Below, piece after piece: positions 54,930 through 64,000 of a stretch of DNA of 64,000 bases (the first letter of the stretch is position 1; every line of letters begins with the position of its first letter). Origin of the DNA: Reticulitermes speratus (taxonomy: Eukaryota > Arthropoda > Insecta > Blattodea > Rhinotermitidae); the NCBI GenBank assembly GCA_021186555.1, contig JAJKFL010000003.1, forward strand, positions 52,117,130 to 52,181,129. Direction: 5' to 3'. Below the pieces are notes generated by a model, which was not told the origin of the DNA, ran no database searches, and saw only the letters and a program-made list of their open reading frames with translations. Made by a program: the position numbers and the translations under genes.

Positions 54930-56970
54930 TTGTCCAAAGGCTTTCATGCTAACGGTGATCAAATATAATTCCGGAAACCCGCCAGCCTAGCCGACATTTT
55001 TGCGAGTGCTGAGACTATCTCATATTAGTGCATTAACACTTCTTTAGACATTCCTTTTAATTAACTATTCTTTAATAATCCTACCAATCATTATTTTATA
55101 ATCCTAGCAGTTGAACGCATCGTCAAGTAAACCAAGAATAAATAAAAGATGTGTTCTGTTATTAAGAAATTATACAGAGCAGACGAAAAGATAAAGCTAT
55201 TTTGTACTGCGTGGAATAGAAGCCGTTTCTGAGAAGTTGTAAACCTTTTCTTGAGAATAAGTAAGGCTTCAAAGCATACAAGTGGAAATAACCATTCTCG
55301 CCTGGCACAAGGTTACGTTTCTTATCAATATCACACACAGCAGCGGAGGCATAAAAGAAAGAATAACACCGATATTAGGGAATTAAACTTTACAAATGTA
55401 ATTTAAAAAAATAGGACAGGATTCAAATCACGTAAAAAAAACTACTGCAACAATTGAACGTCGATTTAACAGCCCTGGGTACCAACATATTGGCAACAGT
55501 ACAGAGTAAATTTCTCAGTACCTTTATTACGTCCGCGGATGGGAACGCTAAAGAATTCTGTGCATGACACCAGAAGAAGAGAATTTTTTATATGTTCTGA
55601 CCAACTTAGCCCCAAGCAAAGTGACCTAAATATCGAAGAAATAATTCATTATGTTAATGAGATAGTGGTTTTGTTGAAGATTGGTAAGAATGAATGATCC
55701 ACCTCTTAGGTTAATAAATGGTGCTGTTTTTCAACTTCAGAGGTTATGTAGTGTCATATGAGAAAGGCAAATGATTATGTACCCTATAGTGAATAAGTTT
55801 GGATTTGGAAGGATTCAGCCAGGGTAATTTTGTAGGTATTCCCTCAAAACTTACCTGGAGTAACTGAATAAAACCACAAAACCTATCAGTTCCTGACAAT
55901 GCTGCCTGAGATTCAAACTGGTTACCATCCAAATAAAAGTCTATAATATTATTGCAGCATTGACCTCTTTAGTGATAATGAATTGAAGTGGGATTTGTTA
56001 GTTGAAGGAGTCACAGGACTTGAATGTGGTAGCCTAGACAGGAGATAAAAAGACTTGAAAGGCTGTAGTCTGTAATGTAGTATACAATGTCATTCTTTCC
56101 ACTTTATTAAGCTTGCTTTTGGTCTCTGTTTAGTGCATTAAGTAAAGTAGGTTTATTTCATGTCAATATGGCTGAATATCAGACAACAATGAAAATCTCC
56201 CATACTGAATTTTTTTAAATTTTTCGCAGTGGTCCACACCAATGGAACCTAAGTTTTTTTCAGTAGTAGGCCACATGATAAAAAATTTATGTAAGAAGGG
56301 TGAACGAATTTTGATTAAAGTGGTGAAATATAGCCTGTTAGCTTTTGAAAAATACACATACTTTAGCAGTATTACACAAACAATTAGCATGTGGTTAGGC
56401 CCTACTGCCATACTAGTTCATGTGTGATAGCTAATTAGATAAAGCATTTTTTGTTATAAATCTCGGGTTGCATGCACCCCAGGTTCAGGCAGGCCACATG
56501 CTGGATGCCCCAGGTCTAGACACAAACACTGGATTGTGGATGGAGGGACAGATATGACCTTGACACATGGCAGTCTTTACTACTTTGTAAAGGACTGCAG
56601 AAAGTCTGGAACATGCGAAATGAGAATTTTAAATTATAAAATATCCACTAAATAACACTAATGCTTGGAATAGGAATGTGAAAGTAAATCATTCAAGTTT
56701 TTTTATGAAAATACTTTAATACACTCTGTCATGAATAAAATTTGCTGCAGTATAAAACTAGAAGAAAGGTTATAAATTGAATGAAAATCAGCATTTATGC
56801 AAACAGTAATTAGTATGAATGCATATCTTTCAACTGGATATTTCATACCTGTACAGACTGAATATACACATAACATGTACCAACTTATTTTATTCACACA
56901 GTAATCAGTATTACTGTTTGTCTTTTAACTGGAGATGAAATACACATAAAAAGTACAAATTTATTTCATG
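54930..56970. other. Intergenic stretch without a recognised gene
   Basis: Read on both strands. The stretch 55440-55700 has a few protein-like words, but its frames break repeatedly and I cannot assign it. Nothing else was identified. Confidence 0.35.
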
Positions 56971-59900
56971 TCACCAGAAGTCATCTTTACTTGAGTCATC
57001 TTTGTTACTCTGCTTGCCAACTGATATCGCCTGATCACTGCTGTCTGTCGCAGATTCTGCAGCACCATCACTTTGTGCTTCAAGAGAAATAAATTTCTGA
57101 TCCTTATCACTGTCTCGTTCTTCATGAGCACTTGCAAAATCTTCATGTGATTTAGTACCTTCTAAAACACACTTAGACAGTTCTTTTTCATCAGTTTTTG
57201 CATGCTGTCGTTCAACCAAATCTTGTGCATTTTCCTGGTTATTTATTGTGACGGTGTCTCTGTTTTGGTCCACTTCATCAGGTACAATTACGGTACACTG
57301 TCCTCTACCACTGCTTTCTACATCTAAAATTCCTACAGATGAATTGTCATCAGCTTTATTGATACCAGTATCTTTGCCCACATTTTCTCCGACATCCTGA
57401 ATGTTTGATATAACTGTATTTGAGTTCTTAACAATCTTCACTTCTTGTTTCTGCACAGTTGTGTGAGTACCTGACCCTGATATTTCTGACAGTACATCTT
57501 CTTCCTGTACTGGTATACTACCAACACTGGAAATGAAGACTGGTTTATTAGCAGCCTCTTCAGTACACAAGTTAAGATCTGGAAGAGAGGACCCATCATT
57601 TAACACACATTCAATATTAAGATCTTTGTAGTCGGTAGGAAATATAGTACTGGATATGTGGGGTGCAGCTGGCACTGGTTGAAAATCAGTTTCAGTGCTT
57701 AAACTTCCAGTGTTTAAAGTGGTTCTGCTTGACAGAAATGACCCTGTCTCATGACTTGATAAGAGAGATATGTCACTTACAGGAAATAATTTCTCTAACT
57801 GTAACTCATTATGTTCCATGCTTCGATTGTCTTTCAAACAAGTTTCATCTGCCATGTCTTTATCAGTAGATTTAGTCTCTTTTACAATAAATTCAGATCC
57901 TAAGGATTGTGAAGGATATGAAGATGCTTTGTTTTGTATTTTCCAGTTACTCTCATCAGATAATCTCTTTGTCACATTGATTTTTGCATTGTCATCTTGG
58001 ATGTCTCTATAGAAATTGCTTTTCTGAAATTGTGAAGAAATATGATCACCATCTTGCGTAATACTCGTTGAAGAGTATGCCGTACATAAAGGACCTTTAT
58101 CAGATTCTTTTATGAGGAAGGCCTCACCCCACCTGTCACTTCCAGATAAGCTTTGTGGCAAAGACACTGACCTAGACAATGAAGCTACTTTACCAGTTTT
58201 CTGAGATGAAGTGGCAGCATCACCAGCTGACTTAAGGTAAACATTCTCTAATGTTTCATAATTTAACTCTTTTTGAGAACTGTCTCGATTTGCTGCACTC
58301 CCTGCTAAAGAAGAAACCTGGGGTCTATTGTAGACAGTGATGGTCTTAAGAGAGTTGCCAAATGATACATTTCTTGCTTGATATGGTGTACGAATATGTG
58401 GATCAAATGACGCAGAACTGTGAGCATACTGTAATTCAGTATGTAATAAACCACCCCTCCTGTCCGTTCTGCTGTTTGCAGAATCTATTTTATCCTTCTG
58501 TTGATGTGTTCCTCTACTCTGAAAATCACTGCCTGTTGATGGCCGAGACTGCGGTGTAAGTGTGGAATCTGTTTGAGGCACTGTAGTACTAGTTACATAT
58601 CTGCTAGAGGCACTGGGTTCACTTCCTATACTATACAATGGATACTGTGTTGTAATTCTGTCTGAAAAAAATGTACCAGTACTATCAATAGTTCCACGGG
58701 TCTGAAGTTGTTGAGGAAAAGCAAATTGACTTGAGCATCTTTTTGTATACTGAAATGGTGGTACTCTTTCATTTTGGAATAATGTATGGTGAGAAAATTG
58801 AGGTTTATCATCATATTTGGTATTTCTGAAAACGAGTGGGGTATGAATGTTCTGATCACCTCCTGTCGCAGCTGAATACATGGGTTTGCTTGGTGTGAAA
58901 CTTCCATAATCCAAGTTGCTGCTTTGTTGCTGGAAGTGATTGGGCTGCACATTAGGATGGAAAAGAACAGATCTAGTTTTGGCCAAGCTTTCAGAATGTC
59001 TCAGTTGGAAATCTCGGTAGCTGCGATCAACTGCTTCACTTTCCTCTTCAAGCTTCCGAAGTCGGCGTCTAGCTTCTTGAAGAATTTCTTCGGTAGGACT
59101 TGTTTCATCTGAGCTGGTTGTGTTATTGTGTACCATAAGGCGACGTGTAGGCTTCTTGCGCCACTCTCTGCGATAATGGAGGCTCGAGTGTTGTGATGAT
59201 GCTAGAGGGGACTGAGTTACTGGTTGTGATACTGGAAGAGACTGAGCGTAACTTACTTCCTTACCCATACCCGTGTGACGGGAATGCTGTGTCCTCAAGG
59301 CGCGATCAGGAGTATGAGGTTGTAATGAAGGTGCTGAGGGAGGAGGCGGAGCTATTAGAGGTGGAACAGTGGTGGTATGTAAAACTTGAGGGAGAAGCAG
59401 AGATGGTAATATGTGAGGTCCATGTTCAGGAGTTGGGCGGTTTGAAAGGAAAGTTATGGCAGCATGAGCATCTTCTAGCTGATCTGCCAGCAAAGCAGCA
59501 TTGCTAGTGAGCTCATCAATACGGAGACGCTGCTGTTGCGTGTGTCCTCGCAGTTCTTGATTCTCCTGCTGTACCTTGTGTGTCAGATCCATCAGGTACT
59601 GATGCTGATGAAGCTGAGGGTGCCTAACCTCCAGTCCCTATGTTAGAATACAAAATACCAAATTTAACTTGAACCTTGTTTGCAGCTGTACATGTACACA
59701 TTTGGCTATTTTGGACTTCATAATATCCCAAAAAGTAGAATAAGCATTTATTCATGGCAAAAGAAAATGCATTTTATCAAGCATTACCCAGAGGTTTCAT
59801 GTTATAAGGATTTATAATTACATAATGTAAAACTTTTTACACTAAACCTTCTCTACATCATAAGCCAAAATTTTTTAACCTGTAGACACGAGACATACTG

Positions 59901-62900
59901 TAGGAGCAATTAATTAGGTAGAGTTGATAAATATCTCTGGGCCTAACAGACCAGATTCTATACTTTCATCTGAAGACAGAGACAGCCAGTACCCATATCA
60001 CTGTGTGTTATATAATCAGTATATGTGTCAGTTTAATAGCACATCATCATCTCACATCCTTAAGCTGAGTTTCGATTGTGTTCCTTACCTGTGCCTTATC
60101 CTGTGTTGGAAGTCTTTCAGCTACTGCCACTGCAGGCAGAGACAATGCTGTCTGGAGACCTTTATCAACCTTTTCAACTGAACAATGGTGACAGAAAGAA
60201 GCCTTAGGATGTGACGAATTTTGTGATTTCATTTCCGTCAAATTGTCCAGCCTCACTTGAGTAGCATCCAATTCATGACGCAGGTGTGCACACTGTTGCT
60301 GTAGGTTATGTAAGAAAGATGCCTGTGACTGGGAATGAGCTAGTGACCGTGATGCTTCTACAAGCCGCAGACGATTCTCCTCTAGTTCTTGTTGCATGTA
60401 CGTCAGGGTTTCTCTTTCTGTGTTTAACCTACATTAAACAAAATGAGGAATACCCACTCTCTCATGTCCATCATTAAGACAGCAAATACCCGTGAATTTT
60501 CGGGTGGGAGCAGGCACTTTCCTTGATTTCAGGCTTCCGCCGCGATGTTGATGAAATCTGTGGTCTTCTGGGTAATTACACGGTGTCGTGTGCTAATTAT
60601 TTACCGACGTTTCGGGACAACGTATCTGTCCCATCTTCACGGTCAAGATTCCTCAGAATCTTGACCCATGAAGATGGGGCAAATACGTTGTCCCGAAACG
60701 TCGGTAAATAATTACCACACGACGCCGTGTAATTACCCAGAAGACCACAGATTTCAGGCACTTTCCTCTTTGACACATGATATTCTGACTTATTATGGAT
60801 CATAACCAGCCATTCATAAAGTCGCCAGAAAGTGATTGATGCAGATTACTTGCCTGCAGCTATAATCATGAAACTGAAATAAATCCCAAACGTGGTGGGG
60901 ATAATGTTCCCCAAAGCACCCTTCTGTCTGCCTACTGTTGTATTACTCTTCTGCTCCCTCTAGTCTACAACAACCAGCCCTAAGCTCTTGATGCTAGTGA
61001 AGCTTATCCCTACCAAGGTTTGTGTCAAAGAACTCAAGGGAGATGGCGAGGTAGTTAACCCATGGAACTTCTTTCTGTGGCCTCAGTACAGTGCTAAATT
61101 CTAGAATGCAAATATATTTGCCTATATGCCTCCATGATGTAGTGCTTTAGCTTCAGAGAAATGTTATACCTTAAAAACTTAGATTATTACACCCTAAATG
61201 TTCGTAGTTCTTAGATCAGTTTTATTCGTACTTATTAATGTTTACAACATGTACTTCTGTCAGTGCCTACTTGAGGAGTTCTTCATTTAATCATCAAAGT
61301 AATATGCTGTTGGCATTGTAACTGTTACTAGGTCTTTAATCTGTGCAAGTTATTTCATAAGAGAATTTGGTAAGAAAAGGAATTCAGTCTTCTTTAAGAA
61401 TTACTTCATTTGGGAAGCAAGTCAAAGAAATTTCGAATTTGCTTCCATGCCTTTAATTACTGTAATTTTACATTTTTCTTCACAGACTTTTGTATAATTA
61501 GGTTGAATTATACTGCGTTTAAAAGAAACTACTGTATTTGCATTTCCTCAGTAATCAGCATGCTTTCAGGATTCTATTACAAATACCCTCTTCTACATAA
61601 TCACTTCTTCAGTCATTCATTCAATATCCAGTAAATTACCAGATCCTGTAACATCTCTGAAAACCTGTTCCAGCTCTAGTTATTCACCATTTCTGACAAC
61701 TTACCACTTGGCACACAATCATAGTATGGCATTAAATTCACAAAGATGGTGACATAACGCTTCTGACAGTAGACCTGTGTAGGGAAATTACAATGTCAGA
61801 AGTCTTCTGACAGAGGATAAAAAAAGGATCAATCATTGACAATACCAGAAGAATGTATGAATATTAAACAGGGACAAAGTGCATACGCCATTACATTCAG
61901 ACGGTTTTATATTGTCTCCCATGCAACACGTTATGAAAATCATCCAAACTAAAATTCTAAGTGTTATGATTACCGTTCAAATTCTCGACGCAGCTGTTGC
62001 TCTCGGGTGTCTAACTCACTGGTCTTCTCTGCCAACAAAAGCGCTTCTTTCCGTTTTGCTTCCTCTATCATTTTCTCTTCCTGCTTCAATTCTTCTGCGT
62101 GTTCCTAAACAGTTTCATTATAATATACGTCAAGTCTTGGTATGGCACAAATACGACTCAAGATTGCAGTCTTTTATGATGCGACACCATGCAGCTTGGT
62201 ACCCTTCTACCAAACTACATGGTGTCACAACCCACAAAATTGTATGTAATCATTACACTCACCACCATGTTCATTTCAAATTTTGTATAAATATGAATAC
62301 TGGGTGATAAGAAAGAAGGAAGGGATTAGACCAGTGTTCTTTTTGATGGTAAGATAATATTAAAATGAATCTTAAAGAAACAGGCTGCTGTGGGGTGGAC
62401 TGGAGTCAGCTGGCTCAGTATCCAGTGGCAGGTTCTCACGAACACAGTAATGAACCTTCATTTCCACACAAGGCAGGATATCTGTTAACAAATTGAATGA
62501 CCATCATCTTCTCTAGGACTGTGCACCATGGAATTAGTTACATACTTGTAACACCAATGTGATGGCCACATATACTTCTGAGGAGGAAGATAAATCAGCA
62601 CCATTTAATTTGGGGTACCAAAATTTTGATTGCTGATAGATCTTTAAAAAATTAAGTAGCTGTTCTTAACGATCATTAGCTAAACTTGGAACACGAAATC
62701 TCTAAATTACTGTTGTGTTTGATAGCAGTTAGTAATGAACTGTACTACCTGCATATGCAAAATTATATATGGAAATGCATGCCAAAAATGCACTCACAAA
62801 CTTAGCATTAAAAATTATAAGGTTATGTCTGACAACTTTCACATAATAAAAATCCATATTAATGTAACTTTGTTAGTTTAGAATATCTGACCTCTCTACA

Positions 62901-63545
62901 CAGATGGAAGCTTTTAAGAAAAGTAGATTCTTGTTTCATTTTCGTAACAGATCTTTTTTTTGGGTGTAAATTACATGAAATTCATTTAGTAACAAAAAGA
63001 CAGATTCAGTCTTCTATGTAGGCACCTATTCAGCACAATTCTAAGGCCAGCAAAGCTTTAAAATGAAAAGAGCATGCATAAAACTAAATTAACATATAAT
63101 TTACTTCAAACAGGACGTATCGACACTGAAGGTGGAGCAAAGGAGTTACTGAAATTGGAATGAGCATGAGGTCTTGCACCTAAACATGGAAGCAGAGAAG
63201 AAAAGCTGGCTGGAGTGACTGTACAAATGTAAGTTCATAACATATCATTTACAGTGTTCAACAAACACACTCCTCTGCTTGTATATGACAAATGAAAACT
63301 TCAGGCTAACAAGTGTAAAAAAAATTGAATATATTTGTTAAAATTAAATCCCATTCTCTTTTTAGGGGAGTGTGCATGGTTATGAAAAGCACGTCTTTTC
63401 CCTCCACATATGTTGAACAGCAAATATTTGTCTAAATATTGTATGATATAAGTGACAGTATTTTATGGTGTGTACGTTACGTGATGGCAAGTAAAGGGCA
63501 CTTACACCAGAGTGGGTAGGCACGGTTTCTGCTGTGGAGAAGTGT
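56971..63545 (-). CDS. OFD1-like centriolar/ciliary coiled-coil protein, 3' exons
   Basis: Exons (minus, 5' to 3'): 63508-63545 and 63112-63179 (both tentative), 61974-62104, 60089-60428 and 56971-59637. Phases agree throughout. The joined frame reads EHAEELKQEEKMIEEAKRK, LLAEKTSELDTREQQLRRE, MQQELEENRLRLVEASRSL, then GLEVRHPQLHQ and MDLTHKVQQENQELRG. The large last exon (888 codons) has a coiled coil, a Pro-rich part (APPPPSAPSLQPHTPD), a second helix with RRRLRKLEEESEAVDRSYRD, a long Ser/Thr/Asp-rich tail, and ends SKDDFW. The helix resembles the ELEQEAERLEKAFRSYHRR region of vertebrate OFD1, which ends DDSW (from memory). OFD1 acts at distal centrioles and basal bodies. Other centrosomal coiled-coil proteins remain possible. 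N-terminal exons (LisH expected) lie to the right. Confidence 0.72.
60524..60754 (-). mobile_element. Fold-back element F1 in an OFD1-like intron
   Basis: It starts with the F1 tail in reverse (tgatttcaggcttccgcc, gcgatgttgatg), then two long inverted arms each with a core near gacgtttcgggacaacgt. CAGGCACTTTCCT flanks it exactly (60511-60523 and 60755-60767). The direct repeat with a one-sided tail shows orientation: the tail end is on the left. Confidence 0.9.
60770..61970. other. OFD1-like intron, decayed repeats
   Basis: A weak SINE B 3' remnant lies around 61030-61165 (tgcctccatgatgtagtgc). No further exon was seen. Confidence 0.4.
62150..62250 (+). repeat. Short inverted repeat in OFD1-like intron
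   Basis: Contains gatgcgacaccatgcagctt then accaaactacatggtgtcac, the two halves of a small fold-back whose words recur at 25645-25670 and 32556. Confidence 0.55.
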
Positions 63546-63589
63546 CTGGAAAGTAGAACATTTAGATTGACGTTCTCATAACATTGTTG

Positions 63590-63656
63590 CTTAAAGATTC
63601 AAGTCTTCTGGGATGTTACACTATGTCACATCCCGGAAGACTTGAATTTTTGTCTG
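63590..63656. repeat. Nearly perfect palindrome (F4 arms)
   Basis: gattcaagtcttctgggatg and catcccggaagacttgaat are inverted copies separated by about 14 bp. The left arm is shared with 29868. Confidence 0.8.
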
Positions 63657-63819
63657 ACTGGTGAACTGAGCCAGCATCTGTTGACACCTGATGATATAAC
63701 CTTTGATCTAGGTTTATACTTATAAACCTCCATGCTTAAAGAAAAGAACAAATGCGCTCTTTGTAATTTTGAAGACTTTCTTAGTCTTAGTGTTCATTTC
63801 TTTATGATATATCAATCTG

Positions 63820-64000
63820 AGAAGAATGGAGAAGATCAGTTGGACCAATCGTGTGAGAAATGAAGAAGTATTACATAGAGTCAAGGAGAAGAGGAATATC
63901 GTACATACAATAAAAAGAAGAAAGGCTAACTGGATTGGTCACAGAAACTGCCTTCTGAAACACGTGATTGAAGGAAAGTTAGAGGGAAGGATAGAAATGA
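63820..64000 (+). mobile_element. LINE family Y, running off the window
   Basis: The frame reads EKISWTNRVRNEEVLHRV and then KRRKANWIGH (the NCLLKHVIEGKLEGR block follows), nearly identical to 51600-51900. It is in plus orientation and truncated by the window end. Confidence 0.88.

Noticed and set aside
55440-55700. Possible decayed coding sequence (RRFNSPGYQHIGN words)
   Set aside because: Frames break repeatedly and no family could be recognised.
58362-59507. Open frames on the plus strand opposite the OFD1-like last exon
   Set aside because: They are shadows of the long minus-strand exon and carry no family features.
1-64000. LTR retroelements or endogenous viruses
   Set aside because: I looked for paired long terminal repeats, primer sites and capsid, protease or integrase words and saw none that I could support.

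Overview
The window looks like nuclear DNA of an insect with a large, repeat-rich genome, most likely a cockroach (Blattodea, Periplaneta-like). The reasons are spliced genes with long repeat-filled introns, an insect-type ecdysteroid kinase-like (EcKL) gene family, a secreted DUF4789 protein, and tRNA-derived SINE and non-LTR retrotransposon remnants whose translated pieces I remember from predicted cockroach proteins. That last point is recall and was not checked.

Genes. (1) On the minus strand at 1-1579 are the first coding exon and part of the second of a secreted DUF4789-type protein; the gene runs off the left edge. (2) On the plus strand at 21841-34655 are eight phase-consistent exons for the C-terminal part of CEP135/Bld10, a centriole cartwheel and wall protein. 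The final exon (34538/34541-34655) was found by phase matching. (3) On the minus strand, between 35.4 and 49.7 kb, is an EcKL cluster: an intact single-exon gene (35406-36647), a decayed fragment (43550-43806) and a two-exon gene (46899-48156 plus 49654-49709) with a TATA box. (4) On the minus strand at 56971-63545 is the 3' part of a coiled-coil protein that most resembles OFD1, another centriolar/ciliary protein. CEP135 and the OFD1-like gene converge, with the EcKL cluster between them.

Repeats fill most of the rest. There are at least six SINE families (called A to F here), three LINE 3'-end families (X, Y, Z), pogo/Tigger-type, hAT-type and piggyBac-type non-autonomous DNA transposons, a rearranged mariner, a 114-bp six-copy tandem array, and two recent tandem duplications (151 bp and 478 bp). 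Many insertions are nested with exact target-site duplications, so their order can be read.

The most unusual class is a set of fold-back elements: a long palindrome plus a short unique tail on one side, flanked by 9-17 bp direct repeats. That is the mark of RNA-mediated insertion rather than of a cut-and-paste transposon. Many of them carry a hairpin with a hammerhead-ribozyme-like core (TGAnGA - hairpin - GAAAC) and flanking arms that pair although their sequences differ between families. I rank this as the best candidate for something undescribed. I saw no LTR retroelement, endogenous virus, CRISPR array or functional tRNA gene.
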